The notes under the pieces are model-generated. The model did not search any database, had not been told where the DNA came from, and saw nothing but the letters and a program-made list of their open reading frames with translations. Positions 48,901-57,879 of a stretch of DNA of 64,000 nt are shown here, piece after piece. The stretch comes from Gordionus sp. m RMFG-2023 (lineage: Eukaryota > Nematomorpha > Gordioida > Chordodea > Parachordodidae). The position numbers and the translations under genes are program-made. The stretch covers positions 15,229,561-15,293,560 of the forward strand of contig NC_088775.1 in NCBI RefSeq assembly GCF_954871325.1. The letters run 5' to 3'. Each line of letters begins with the position of its first letter. The first letter of the stretch is position 1.

Positions 48901-49428
48901 AATTTTATTTTAATATAATATTTTAATATTGGATGCTGGAGAAACAAAAAATTCCGAATTTCGAAAAATCAAAACCAAATTTAGATGATTATTTTTCGAT
49001 TATTTAAAAACACCAATAACATATAATATTTACATAGGCTGAAGATTCATTCATTAAAATGAATTTTGAAGCGTCGTTGAATACAAATCAGCTGTTGACG
49101 CCATTTTGCTTTCCCATATAAGTATAATTACATAAACCAAAATGACAGCACCAGCTGGTTTCGCATTGTTACACATTTAGATGAAAAAACATCAATATAG
49201 AAAGTAATATTTTTGTCAAACACGATTTATTTTTATCCTGTTCTGACTATTATTTATATTATTTATTAATCTTTCAAAACCATAGGAATTTTCGAGGATT
49301 TTAATTATGAAGGGCATCATGAAGGCGTGAGCCAAGAAAATTTTGGCGAAGTGGAAGAGAATGATAATGACAGGGAAGGTAGCGAGGACACTTTCAGTAC
49401 TACTACCGTTCAGTGCAGAACCACGTGA
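27901..49428 (+). CDS. WDTC1: WDTC1/adipose homologue (DCAF9), complete 15-exon gene
   Basis: Exons: 27901-27963, 28006-28089, 28146-28331, 28393-28616, 28666-28966, 29483-29561, 33671-34010, 35001-35150, 35439-35679, 37896-38131, 44222-44544, 44708-44900, 46552-46744, 46877-47075, 49286-49428. All have AG/GT borders and compatible phases; together 2955 nt, 984 residues. Order: short amino terminus, WD40 repeats (about 50-345), variable Ser/Asn-rich linker (about 370-560), TPRs (about 575-700), the block RYCGHCNTTTDIKEANFFG, two WD40 repeats, MNADPIEVMLMNMGYR, and an acidic tail ending VQCRTT. Human WDTC1 (677 aa) has the same order and ends VQCRPS. It acts as a substrate receptor of CUL4-DDB1 ubiquitin ligase, and fly adipose limits fat storage. 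The extra length is mostly linker. The exon 7/8 junction is the least certain. Confidence 0.95.
28006..28089 (+). CDS. WDTC1: WDTC1 exon 2
   Basis: It encodes EKTHLHFQRKNHVKSQFIQR and then LTLKQELQ, aligning with human LSFERRYHVTDPFIRRLGLE-AELQ. An in-frame TAG just before 28006 fixes the acceptor; the donor is cag-gtcttt. The next intron is 56 bp. Confidence 0.9.
28146..28331 (+). CDS. WDTC1: WDTC1 exon 3: first WD40 repeat
   Basis: It encodes GHNGCVNCLEWNTKGNLLVS, then GSDDFKIILWDP (WD40 strands a-d) and ends NIFSVK. Human: GHSGCVNCLEWNEKGDLLAS-GSDD. The 18-residue Ser/Asn-rich loop after the WDP is longer than in human. Confidence 0.96.
28393..28616 (+). CDS. WDTC1: WDTC1 exon 4: second WD40 repeat
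   Basis: It encodes FLPETNDSIIVSGAADKRVC, then HRGRVKRIGVTDREPF and MIWSIGEDGLVM. Human: ITGAADSKVHVHDL, HTNRVKRIATAP, FWSAAEDGLIRQYD. It ends in phase 2 within the Met codon before QYDTR. The next intron is 49 bp. Confidence 0.95.
28666..28966 (+). CDS. WDTC1: WDTC1 exon 5: third WD40 repeat
   Basis: It begins QYDTRMPACPHH and later reads GKCMAINPLRPEMLAVGCND followed by PYVRVFDRRF (human: AKCLTVNP-LAVGASGPFVRLYDIR). The donor is tat-gtattt, phase 0. Confidence 0.94.
29483..29561 (+). CDS. WDTC1: WDTC1 exon 6: 79-nt micro-exon
   Basis: Acceptor acaatacag, donor g-gtttta. It encodes TSQDAPSYSERNGENVPLNA and CRYFVP plus the first base of a Gly codon. Human has DGAAQYYVAGHLP at this point. 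Phase 0 in and phase 1 out are exactly what exons 5 and 7 require. It has no in-frame ATG and is too short to appear as an ORF. Confidence 0.88.
30179..32874 (+). mobile_element. hAT transposon with GCCGCCG-rich arms, inactive
   Basis: The ends are tagacctgtgcgccggcg and cggcgcacaggtcta. A perfect 8-bp target duplication, GTTATACT, flanks it (30171-30178 and 32875-32882). The subterminal arms are dense in gccgccg and cggcg, a sharp contrast to the surroundings. The interior encodes a full-length but broken hAT transposase on the + strand. It sits in the sense orientation in WDTC1 intron 6. The perfect duplication with a decayed frame suggests intermediate age. Confidence 0.92.
30660..32400 (+). 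pseudogene. hAT transposase remnant in WDTC1 intron 6
   Basis: Pieces in order: NKAKLCFDVCLDLMPFDSIN (30677), then SITFDLWTDHFKRRNSITF (about 30960; hAT catalytic aspartate), IIQIVTDAGANVKRS (31151; second aspartate), HLCLGHGLHNLV (31220), and LNAKRSSLCPTNLDKILFIHD (about 32325; hAT dimerisation domain), preceded by a degenerate FSIAGL. Premature stops occur near 30948, 31065, 31519 and 32245, with frame changes between pieces, so no active enzyme is made. Confidence 0.88.
33671..34010 (+). CDS. WDTC1: WDTC1 exon 7: fourth WD40 segment and linker
   Basis: It begins HVPFRLKEYKKKFRNLACTY, then TTFSPDGSELLVNLGGEQIY (human: TYVTFSPNGTELLVNMGGEQVYLF). It then enters a non-conserved linker ending HEIKPE. 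I place the donor at 34011 (ga-gttgtt, phase 2); a second GT three bases on is equally possible. Confidence 0.85.
34119..34288. mobile_element. Short MITE (family C) in WDTC1 intron 7
   Basis: The left edge has cgttgaata and caaatcagctggtgacg; the right edge has accagctcatttgtattcaa followed by cgact, which is its inverse. A second copy lies at 49071-49170. About 170 bp, non-coding. Confidence 0.6.
35001..35150 (+). CDS. WDTC1: WDTC1 exon 8: linker (tentative)
   Basis: It encodes SKSNLESTRPVFPEKNGERK and later FLKKEPLNAWNRFKF. The region is not conserved with human. Support is an open frame, codon-like composition, a phase-2 donor (ttaa-gtacc) that fits exon 9, and an acceptor (cacgag) that fits exon 7. 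An alternative acceptor at 34981 would break the phase. Confidence 0.6.
35439..35679 (+). CDS. WDTC1: WDTC1 exon 9: linker
   Basis: It encodes SSETNYETIPKKQRKENGF, then SIYTSPSCNISQLPSNKNG and an acidic end (LLGLDNDHDGHVVFADIN) before donor gtatac. It is Ser/Asn-rich like the human linker but not alignable. Phases match both neighbours. Confidence 0.72.
36205..36632 (-). mobile_element. One-ended hAT fragment, same family as the palindrome
   Basis: The stretch from gaaattagaattccgcaga through aaaattggtgttatttttta matches 9520-9660, and its right end, tatcggcacagctcta, is a clean terminus. Only the 5' end of the element is present (minus orientation). Confidence 0.8.
37265..37430. other. GC-richer intronic patch, unassigned
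   Basis: It includes agacagcttccacggatcag and ccttgtcccggagaccctag in otherwise AT-rich DNA. A short frame reads MAKGNKRRIVRQLPRISHRP. No gene or repeat family was recognised. Confidence 0.35.
37896..38131 (+). CDS. WDTC1: WDTC1 exon 10: TPR motif
   Basis: It encodes LPPSADTDPLVLKLKEEANQ, then YFRASRFDRAITSYNKAL and ALLSCNRAASLIKRN-W. This is a canonical TPR helix pair with the human counterpart VKQQANEAF-WTQAIQLYSKAV and YGNRAAAYMKRKW. The donor splits the Trp codon (tg-gttagt). Confidence 0.95.
38770..39195. mobile_element. Probable non-autonomous element with GAACGTG motifs
   Basis: The left side has gaacgtgttcg and acgttcgttc. The right side has gaacgtgaatgcgtt, gaacgtgaacgcattc and gaacgcgttcg. 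The core is AT-rich and contains a direct duplication (ataaaaatattaattttatat). Exact ends and target duplication are not resolved. Confidence 0.45.
39425..41267 (-). mobile_element. hAT transposon with GGCCCGG-repeat arms, internally deleted
   Basis: The ends are CAGAGACCTGCAG and CTGCAGGTCTCTG. A perfect 8-bp target duplication, ATTTTAAT, flanks it (39417-39424 and 41268-41275). The arms are packed with ggcccggcccgg. The core retains only the carboxy-terminal part of a transposase on the minus strand. Confidence 0.92.
40200..40600 (-). pseudogene. hAT dimerisation-domain remnant
   Basis: Reading minus from about 40589: MMENYIKDYIKLQEAQEVNE, a short acidic linker, then NLLEWWAAHQSEFPILAKL and SASCERNFSTTGRILEERRS around 40390-40240. 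The W-W, FPILA, S-CER-FS-G and RR-L pattern is the hAT carboxy-terminal dimerisation domain. The catalytic core is absent from the element. Confidence 0.85.
41409..41423. repeat. G15 homopolymer
   Basis: The longest G/C homopolymer in the window, about 140 bp right of the GGCCCGG hAT in WDTC1 intron 10. Confidence 0.95.
42098..43815. mobile_element. Foldback element: about 720-bp inverted arms
   Basis: The left arm starts gttttaaatatcaactaatt (42099); the right arm ends aactagttgatatttaaaac (43814). Further inverted pairs include cccttgctaaccttaaccag (42447) with ctggttaaggttagcaaggg (43419), and actcgagtataa (42520) with its inverse at 43350. About 230 bases (42820-43045) form the unpaired centre. 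Arms have diverged by many small changes. There is no recognisable transposase. A short frame at 42830-42915 is unassigned. Confidence 0.85.
43816..43935. repeat. TTCGAAT-rich tract, likely hAT arm fragment
   Basis: Dense attcgaat, ttattcg and tacgaat motifs resemble the arms of the hAT at 58156-62559. Only one arm is visible. Confidence 0.45.
44222..44544 (+). CDS. WDTC1: WDTC1 exon 11: TPR block
   Basis: It begins DGDNYAAMLDCFQALRLEPL, then NIKARFRFIKCLMELDLVKE and CLERFKKLFP (human: WDGDHYDALRDCLKAISLNP-CHLKAHFRLARCLFEL). An alpha-helical stretch, HYRAVASAFRILESHIAAKE, follows. The donor is aac-g-gtttta, phase 1. Confidence 0.95.
44708..44900 (+). CDS. WDTC1: WDTC1 exon 12: linker and CGHC motif
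   Basis: After a basic Ser-rich stretch (VAKKSKKEPPKISIESDR) it encodes RAWKKYARDYKLRYCGHCNT, then TTDIKEANFFG, almost identical to human WDTC1 (YDYQFRYCGHCNTTTDIKEA). The two cysteines and histidine look metal-binding; this is my inference. The donor splits a Ser codon (ag-gttatt). Confidence 0.97.
44963..45046. repeat. Four perfect tandem copies of a 21-bp unit
   Basis: The unit tgtagcatgctttgatggcct occurs four times with no mismatch, 62 bases inside WDTC1 intron 12. Its length is a multiple of three, so it reads open in several frames, but it lies outside the exon. Confidence 0.97.
45826..46042. mobile_element. hAT-type MITE, family A, copy in WDTC1 intron 12
   Basis: It starts tagtgttataaacggctcg and ends gagctgtttaacaacacta. 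The interior matches copy 2 (ttagccaagataaatattgc; aataaaatattgagttagcc type). The flanking octamers gctttcaa and gctctcac match at 6 of 8. Confidence 0.88.
46552..46744 (+). CDS. WDTC1: WDTC1 exon 13: carboxy-terminal WD40 repeats
   Basis: It encodes EGQFIVAGSDDGYYFVWDKA, then VLVGDEAIVNCLQPNPVECL and LATSGIDPHIRLWSPGPE. Human: AQYIVSGSDDGSFFIWEKET, VLQGDESIVNCLQPHP, LATSGIDPVVRLWNPRPE. Phases join exons 12 and 14 exactly. Confidence 0.97.
46877..47075 (+). CDS. WDTC1: WDTC1 exon 14
   Basis: It encodes SVAYEVENAKNNEETAASNQ, then KRMNADPIEVMLMNMGYRVN (human: ANQRRMNADPLEVMLLNMGY). It ends in a Ser/Asn/Pro stretch and splits a Gly codon (g-gttata). Without splicing, the frame stops at TGA 47096-47098. 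Confidence 0.94.
47076..49285 (+). other. WDTC1 intron 14 (2.2 kb)
   Basis: No further exon is required by the phases. It contains a GC-richer stretch at about 48170-48440 and open frames at 47573-47758 and 48672-48918 that I cannot assign to any family. A family C MITE copy lies near its 3' end. Confidence 0.5.
49071..49170. mobile_element. Short MITE (family C), copy 2
   Basis: gcgtcgttgaatacaaatca followed by gctgttgacg matches the left edge of the 34119 element; gcaccagctggtttcgc is the inverted right side. It lies about 110 bp before the last WDTC1 exon. Confidence 0.55.
49286..49428 (+). CDS. WDTC1: WDTC1 exon 15: acidic tail and stop
   Basis: It encodes IFEDFNYEGHHEGVSQENFG, then EVEENDNDREGSEDTFSTTT and VQCRTT before TGA (49426-49428). 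The acidic stretch and VQCR near the terminus match human (DDEDSSEGQVQCRPS). The acceptor is accatag, phase 1 to 0. Confidence 0.92.
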
Positions 49429-49466
49429 CTATCAATTCATTTCTTCCTTCATAACTTTGATATTTA

Positions 49467-49472
49467 AATAAA
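49467..49472 (+). terminator. WDTC1 poly(A) signal
   Basis: AATAAA 38 bases after the stop codon is the first canonical signal, giving a short 3' untranslated region. Confidence 0.6.
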
Positions 49473-50538
49473 AAGTTGAAATCACCTATTGTAACAAATT
49501 TTTTACTCTTAAAATTTAATTTTATATAAATTTATAATATATATATAAATATAGGGTAAGAACAATTTTCAAGCATTTTATATAAAAAAAATATTTTTCG
49601 AAGTTTTCCCGGTTTAAAAATTGGATTACTTGTTAATTTGCACTTTTTATAATTTCTAAACTTGTATATTAATTTTGAAAAGAAAGCGAATTAGTTTTTA
49701 TTTACCGACGAAAATTTATATTAAGGCTATTTTAAACAAAAAAAATGGGCATCTTGATAACGACTTTTGAAATCGCCTTGATTGATTGTATTTTTTCCTT
49801 GTTCTTCTAAGAAACATAAATCCACTCAATATTCGAAATTTTAAAATCGGTAAAGTCTATTATAATTTCCTCCTTATCATTTTAACAATTACATGATAAA
49901 TTAGAAGATTTATGCAAGCCCTTTCCTGTTATCGAATCACAAATAAGGTGCGATAAGTTTGAATATATTCGCCTTTGAAATAATATTATGAATCATTATG
50001 TTATAAAATATTTTTTACGTAATGGTAAAACATAATTATAATTTAGGTAATTATTCGTTTAACAAGATTAAGAGAGAATTTTTTTATTATAATTGTAAAT
50101 AAATGCAATCTTTTATATATTATTAATAATATATTTTATTAGGAACATTGAATTATATTATAATATTTGTTTCACATTATTTATTACAATAAATTTTTTT
50201 TTAAAAAATTAAGATATTCTGTGATTGATTTAATTTATAAATTATATTTTTTTAAAATACAAAATATGACTTATTGAATTTTACAAAAAAAAGTGCAAAC
50301 CTACTTATGATAAGACAATATAAGTAATATAATGGTAAATTACAAGTATTAGGTTACCGGTTACCTCTGTAAGTACATTAAAGCAGCTAAATACATTTTG
50401 AGAATGTCCGAAGTCATCTATGATCATAAAATTAGCCTGATTATTAACAATATTTATATTAATTATACGACCTTAAAGTATTTTGTACACAAAATGAAAA
50501 TCATACCTGTATCAAATCTTTTTAATGATTACCTTAAC
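49473..50538. other. AT-rich spacer downstream of WDTC1
   Basis: I see no gene, RNA gene or clear repeat here; composition is extremely AT-rich. Confidence 0.5.
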
Positions 50539-51179
50539 TAGGATTGTGCCGATATTAAATATCAAATCGGCACCGATTTTTTTAATTGTTTTTGGTTATT
50601 CTATGATTGTAATATATAATTATACTATTTTTTTTATTTTATAAATAATTTCATAAATAATAAATTAATAAAAGGAACTAAAATACAATTTATTTGTTGT
50701 TATGTTTAAAAAGAGTAGTTAAAAAGTTAGCGGTAATTTTTGTTATAATATCTGCAGCGAGTCACATTTAGCTAATCTTATTAAACGGCTCGATTTAGCC
50801 AATTTTTAAAAACGGTTTAACTCAATATTTTGGCCATAAAAGGCTCAAGCTTATTTATTTTGCCCACATATGGCTGGAAGATTTTAACTTTCATTGGCGA
50901 AATTTCGAGGCTTAGATAATATAATTTTGACTAAAATCTTGATTTAGCCCTTTTTAAAAATCAGCGAAATGGAGCTGTTTAGCCAATAAACATTGCACAT
51001 ATTTTAAATGAGATTATAGGAGAATGAAAAATACACTTTATCATTCGTGAAAGTTAGTTTTTTTTGAATAGAAGATATTGATATTTTTATGACATTGGTT
51101 CAAAGATGGATGGTAAATAAAAATCAATATAAATATCAGAATCATATCGTTGAAAAATTTATGGATTGGCACAGCTTTA
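50539..51179. mobile_element. Non-autonomous hAT with a nested MITE
   Basis: The left end, taggattgtgccgatatt, and right end, ttggcacagcttta, match the family of the palindrome and the 36632 fragment. The flanking octamers accttaac and acttaaac match at 6 of 8. A diverged family A MITE lies inside at about 50777-50985 (aaacggctcgatttagcc and ggagctgttt). Confidence 0.7.
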
Positions 51180-54023
51180 ACTTAAACCCAGTCACAAAAT
51201 GCGCAACGCTGCTTTTGAACCCACTCGCGGATATTTCGAAATTCACCCGCCCGCCAAATGATTAAATTTTTTTAAAGCTAAAACCCTTCCACTGCTGATC
51301 ATTAATTAATTAATTTTTTCTTAGTCCTAATTCTTTTTTTCGAGTATATGCAAAGTATCGCTTCTCGAATAAATGATTTTCCCTTTGAAATTCTTCATAA
51401 AATATACGGCTTAAATTATTTAAAATATAGCTAATCTTTTTTTAAATTACCAAAATTTTATAATTACCGGGACGGGTTGATTATATAAAATTGAGAAAAT
51501 CGGACCTGAGGATATTTTTTTTAATTTTCAGGCCTGACTTGGAGCACTGGAGAGCATTGTTGATATTTAAATTCTAGTGAAATCTATATGTGTAAGCATA
51601 TTTTGCATGGTGCCATTTAAAAATTGGAAGGAAATAAAATAATTTTAAAACCAATTTTTTACTTCAACGAAATCTTTTGTAAAATGGATGTCTTTAAGAA
51701 ATATTAATGACACATCTATTTTAATATAATATTGCAAAATTGAGCAACATGAACACTTAAAACACTTATATACCCGGAACTAATAGAACTAGACCAATAA
51801 TGTTCATCTTTAAAAATGCTCAGAACATACTTCTATTTGGTTTATAAATATTCGAAAATAGTCCTTTTTTATTCCAATTTGTAGTGGAATAATCTCTTTG
51901 ATTCGACAAAGGAACAAAATCATTGATTCATTATACTAAAGCTGGTCATTAGAAAAAACAAGCAGGTAATTTAATATTTCAAAATAGGCTGGGAAAAAAT
52001 ACCTTGAAACTAGTATTGTTAAGCAACTCAATTTGAGCCAATTTTAAAATCGGCTAATTCAATATTTTATCCAGAAAAATATTGCGCATGCTTAAATATT
52101 TTCTGATAGATGGCCCAAAGGTTTTGACATCTATTTGCGAAATCTTGAGGCTTAAGCACTACTTTTGGCGGAAATATTGAGTTAGCCGAATTTAAAAATC
52201 GAGCCTTGGAATAATTCCTTCAAGTCTAGACCCATCAACATAGAAACATCGAATAAGCTATTTATTTACGTTTCGAGTTTCTCTTTTAATTCCATTTGCC
52301 TATATATATATATATCTACTGTTACATTGTTGATATTAAAAATCCTCCACCACCCTTACATAATATATTTTTAAGGGAAGCTACTTCTATCATAAGAATA
52401 GATTAGTATCAATACTATGCATTTATTTTAAGAAAAGTACATGCTTTCAATCCCAGACCCTACCAAATTCAAGAAGAAATCGGAATATCCGGTCTAATGG
52501 TTAAAAACCTCTCGGATGACATTATGTATATCATCAATTAATTTGCTATTTTTACCAGCCTTAGCATTCTCTGAAACGCCCAAAATAAATAAATGCAATC
52601 TTATAATTTATCATTATTTTATAGTAAACGTCAAAATTTCTAAGTGATATCGGCAATAAACCTATAATGCCTTTTATCTTTGCCAACCCATTGTAATATC
52701 TATTTTGCCTAAGCAATTGCATTTTTATTCATTACGAATTAGGATAACTAACAATTTTTAAAAAAATATTTTACTATTCTGAATCATACTTTATTTTTAA
52801 TTTTAATATTACTTGTGATATTTTGAAAGAAAAATGATTTTGGCAGAAATATTCTTCCCTAATTATGTATAGTCACCTGGCCTGTTATATTTTTTTTAAA
52901 TAAAAAAAATTATATCTTTATAAGACCGCATTTATAGTAAACGCGTACTGAGCTATTTAAGGCCAATAAATAGGTATAAATTTGAAAAACGTATGTTGCG
53001 ATGCATTGATAAAAAATATGCGATACGATTATAAAAATAATAGCATTATAAAATAATTATCTCTATTTTAGCTTATATTAAATAAATTTTTAAAACTGAC
53101 TTAACTATAATAACGCTGATTTATGACATGCAAAGCTTGAAGATAACGCTTTCACTATAAATGTGAGCGTAAAAATATAAATTAGGAATAGTAAAAAAAT
53201 ATAAGTCAAAATTGTTTGAAATTTATAGTGTGGGTCACTCAATATTTTCTCAGATTTTTCAAGTTTCAAAATCGTCCTCGGAAAATGATTTAAAATTGAT
53301 AAAAAAATTTAATATATGAATTATAAAAAAGAAATCGACTCAGAAGGAAATAAAGAATCACTTTTTAATTTTTCTCGTATCTCTGAAATGACTGGAGGAA
53401 ATATAATTTAAAAAAAATACATCATTCATAAAATAGCTAGTTAAAAAAACATTTAAAACTCTTTTATGCAGTTTTTTTGTATTTAAAAAATTATCCCTTG
53501 AGTTGTAATGGTATCCGACTCATAAAAAATATCAGTTCTGGTTTTGATTCTGATAAAAATGGCTGTTTATGGTTCAATTTTCATTTCGTGAAGCTGGTTC
53601 GAACCTTTTTAATATTAAAGTTATTATATATCATGTAAAGAAAAAGCACATTTTATTTATTTTAATTTATCACTTTTCTCTGAAAAAAAGAATACTGAGT
53701 CATATGCATTTAACATATTTTCTATTAAATTATATCTATAAAGGAGAAAGAATAAATTCAACGACAGAGAACATTTCTATACGTAACTTGGATAACTGGT
53801 ACTGCCAAATAGCAATATAGAAAAATATCAAAAATGGCTACTGATATTTATAAATCAATTGATAAATTTTAAGTTATGATATCAAAAGACTGAAATCCGT
53901 TTCACAGAAATTTTTAGAGATTCTGGTTAGATTTGTGTGACAAAAATATTGACGGTTCGGTTCAGATTCTGTAAATAATAACCAGGTTACATTTAGAGAT
54001 TGGAGATGTTAGTTACGCCTCTG
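51180..54023. other. Repeat-derived spacer
   Basis: It contains a family A MITE (52011-52210), a short TA microsatellite (52303-52315), and hAT-arm-like pieces (cgggacgggttg at 51470; gacggttcggttcag at 53952). A tRNA-like degenerate head may lie at 53490-53560. No coding exon; the frame at 53569-53820 is low-complexity. Confidence 0.4.
52011..52210. mobile_element. hAT-type MITE, family A, degraded copy
   Basis: It starts tagtattgttaagcaactca; the interior aatcggctaattcaatattt and aatattgagttagccga are inverted partners. The right terminus is eroded. Confidence 0.65.
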
Positions 54024-55665
54024 CAGGTGCGTAGCCAGCAAGAGGGATCCCCCTGTATCAAAATTTTTTGAAAAAAATATAAAAGGGTTCATGCGCATAG
54101 CCGTTTGGTGGGTGGGAAAGAAAGAAATCCACCCCTCCCCCTTGCAAGAATTTTTGAAAAATATAAAGGGCTCCATGAATTGTGAATTATAAAGTATTCT
54201 ATTTCAGATGGGTTATTCTATTCTAAATATTATCAAAAAGTTGAAATTAATTTAAATATTAATTTCTTGTATATTAATATTTTATTTCACAAAAATAAAA
54301 ATTATTTTCTTACATTTTCTAAACCTTAAACACTGATGGATATAAGAAAATTTTTTCAACCAAAAAAAAAATTATATTTAATTTATCTCTACTAATAACT
54401 ATGAGTAGAAAATTTATAGTGTATAAAATATTCAGATAAACAAATAGACAGAATTTGCTGAATATAATTATTTCTAGTGTACTAGAGGAAAAGGAAACTG
54501 CAAAAAGCTTGCACGAAATGGAGCCTTCGACATCAAGTTGTTACCGCCTTTTTTAAATCTAGGAAGAGTCTATTTTGTTTGCCCTTAGAGAAATATCAGA
54601 ATCACCTGAAACAGATGTTACATGTGAAACTGATACATAATTAGTTTTAATATGGGTGCCGATTTTTTTCATGCAATATTTTTCAAAAAAATGGATTTGG
54701 CTGAAGTTATGAGAATCACAAATATTATTATATTACAACTTAGAAAACCAAGAAATAATATCGACTAAGAATTTTTCGAGATTTATGTGAATGTTGAAGT
54801 GAAAGGGAAATTATATGATCTTGAGATTCACAAACTCTACTTTCATCGACAAACAAATATTTCCTATATTAACTAAAACTAAATTGAGAATTACTATAAA
54901 TAATCGTTTTTATTTTACTCTTGGATTTAATTTTGACTCAAATCAATGAACCATTTGTGATTTATAATCTGGTTCTATCAATTTTCAAATATGATATTGA
55001 AATATTAAATATTTAGCTATTCATAAGGTATAAACGTATCTGAAGGCCAATTAATTTCAGAATTTAAATGGTATGAAAAATTTATTTTTGTAGATAATCC
55101 TCCGAGAAATACAGTGAAAACATTAACTTTAAAATATAATTTATAAGTTTTCCAAATATATTAAAATTACAGTATATTTGGCAATAATACCAATTAGTAA
55201 AAGCACAAATGAGAGGACCTATCCTTCATTACAGAAAATAAAAACCTATATGAAGCATCTTAAAATTGATTGAATAGAGCAGCTTTACCATTGAGATCTA
55301 ATCCCTAACACAAAACAAAATTCATAGAAGGTTAAATTTTTATTTATGAACGATATTTTGACTATTCATTATAAAATGTTCAATTTTATATTTTATTGTG
55401 TTTTACATATCGGATTATATGGCTATAATATTTTTTAACCGTATATTCGCTCTTGATATTTTATATTTTCCAATATTTTATTATTGTTTTTTGAAATTAT
55501 CATATTTTCAAATATGATAGTTCTAATAAATTTTATAATGATGATTAGTTCTAATAAATCTTTAATGCTCCAAAAAAGTCATTTCAATATATAAAAATTA
55601 TAACCCCCTCCCCCCCTGGCACCTCCCCTTCTCCATCCCATAGAAAATTTCTGGCTACCCGCCTG
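54024..55665. mobile_element. Decayed hAT-like element with CAGGTGCGTAGCCAG ends
   Basis: The left end, caggtgcgtagccag, and the complement of the right end (ctggctacccgcctg) match at 13 of 15 bases. Subterminal C-rich patches occur at both ends. The interior has a trace of coding sequence near 54487 (KETAKSLHEMEPSTSS). The target duplication is unclear. Confidence 0.6.
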
Positions 55666-56842
55666 CGCTGGCGCCTTGGCTTTGATATTTTAGATAGCAA
55701 TGTAGAACCTAAGTTATATAAATCTAAGAATTTTTAAATGATATAAAATTTTGTCAAATAATATATATTTTAAAAAAAATGAAAAGAGTTTAAATAGGCG
55801 TTTTTACAAAAAAATATTTGCATCTTAAATAATTTAATAAAGATGTATGAAACTTTGTAAAAACATATTTTAGTATAAAAATAGGAGGCTGCTGAAAAAC
55901 CAAGTTAAAATATAGACAGGTTTTCTCTTCTAATAAAAATTTAAAATCTCTGGGGTGTTGCTATGCCCTATAGTATATCATTCAACTTCATAAATTTAAA
56001 TTAGGAAGTTATAAAACAGTTTAAGGATTAACATTTAAAAGTTTTTAATAATTTAACAAATATATAATAATATGTGCTTGTATAATATTTGTTATGGATT
56101 CGATTATAAAATATTTATAATTTAGAACATATTTTTAATTATATTTCAATTGGTATTATGTCAATGATTAAGCAGTGTAAAACTAACAAAAATATTAACA
56201 ATATAATTTTGGTTGAGATATCCCTTGAAAACATTTCCAAAATTAATCGATGCTGTATTTTCTATATCACTACTAGAAAGTTTATTTGATTTAATAATTC
56301 TCTTTAATGGTGAAAAGTTTCACAACTCGATGTGGATGATCTAAACTGGTATAGAACATTTGAAAAACATTTGGAAACGCATTTTTGGGTTATTTAACAA
56401 ATTTTGATTTAACACAATCTTTATAATTTTCTAAACTTTTTAAATATAAATTTTTAACAATCAATTTCAATTACTAATCCCTTTTCACCAATATTGGTCG
56501 CCAATATAGGTTTAAATTTTTTTATGTCTAGAAAATAAAATTGGCTATCTTGATTTAAATTTGCTAATTAGTTTATACAAAAAAATTGGAAAAATCTTTA
56601 AGTCTTATGATCCACTTCTTCTTTTATGTATTCTACAATAATGTTTTTCAAGGCCCCTGTTTACAAGAACTTTCTTCCAGTTGGTAAAACCCCGTTTTGG
56701 TATAGATTTAATTCACCATTTTTAAGTTATAGATCTTACAAGGAAAGCAACAAATTGCATCAGCTTCAATTAATTATTCAACCTATACGTATTTATAAAA
56801 TTTTAAAGAAAATATTCTACCATTATTAGTAACAGACATTTT
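55666..56842. other. AT-rich spacer, nothing recognised
   Basis: No gene or repeat ends were identified; the frame at 56626-56829 has no recognised similarity. Confidence 0.45.
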
Positions 56843-57063
56843 GAGTGATGTTGCTTGTTGGTAAAAGGTCCGATTCGGGTCGATTTTTAAAGACGACCCG
56901 ATTAAGATTTTAGCCAAAGTAAAATTATGTAAGCCTCGTCATTTTGCAAATAGATGTCCAAACATTACTACAATCTATGAGCAATCCAGACTTACATAAT
57001 ATTATCTTGATTATAATTTTGATCGTGTAAAAATCGACCCAAAACATGTTTTTAACATCATTA
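56843..57063. mobile_element. hAT-type MITE, family B
   Basis: The left side, gagtgatgttgc with cgattcgggtcgattttta, and the right side, aaatcgacccaaaac with aacatcatta, are inverted. The interior resembles 27091-27290 (gcaaatagatgtccaaac). About 220 bp, non-coding. Confidence 0.65.
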
Positions 57064-57879
57064 GATTTTAACCTATTTGGTGATACCTGATTTAAATCAG
57101 TTGTAAAATATTTTCAATAAAAATAACTTAAAAATCTAACCTCATTTTGTTTCTGCAAGCTCAGGCTCATATTCCTTATTCTGAATTATGGCATCTTGAA
57201 CATTTTCATTCTTCCACCATATAAGGTGCGTTAGTGCTCTTTTAGGTATTTCAGCAGACATGAATAAGTAGTTTTATTTGAACCAATAGTGGTTTTTACT
57301 AGAGATCTGCAAAAGTTGACCCAGCCCGTACCTGGGCTGGGCCCAGGGGCGGACTGGCAACGCTACGGCCTCGTGGGCACTTTTTATAGCGGCTTCATTT
57401 ATATGGGGGCTTCGCCCCCGTATCTCCATTTTGCGGGCCTTCGGCTCGCTTTTGCCTGTTCTTCGACCGGGTTCCCTTAAATGGCTTCTTTGATTTGCAT
57501 GATTTTTATTACTTCTTATTTTTTGAAAATAAGTTCAAACGTTTTACATTTTTAGTAAAAAAATGAATAGTATTATACGATAATCATATATTTTATTTAA
57601 AAAAAATGCACATCTAAAATCATATTCATTACCTAATATTCATTGAAAATATATATTTTATATTAGATTTACAACGATATTGTACTATAAAATCAAATCA
57701 TGCATCATATATAAATATAAAAAAAATGCATACTCAATATATTATATCAATTAATTATAAATATAAAATTATTGCAGTTATACAATATTACAGAGAATAA
57801 AATTGCTGCACTTTTATAAAATCAGGCACCGATCATATTGCATATAATATTAATAAGATTCTAATAAAAGATTTAAAAA

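Noticed and set aside
47573-48918. Extra exons or a nested gene in WDTC1 intron 14
   Set aside because: The frames are short and unassigned, and exons 14 and 15 join in phase without them.
57289-57480. 64-residue + strand frame in GC-rich sequence
   Set aside because: It spans a terminal inverted repeat and subterminal palindromes (gggggcttcgccccc) of a hAT; no protein similarity.
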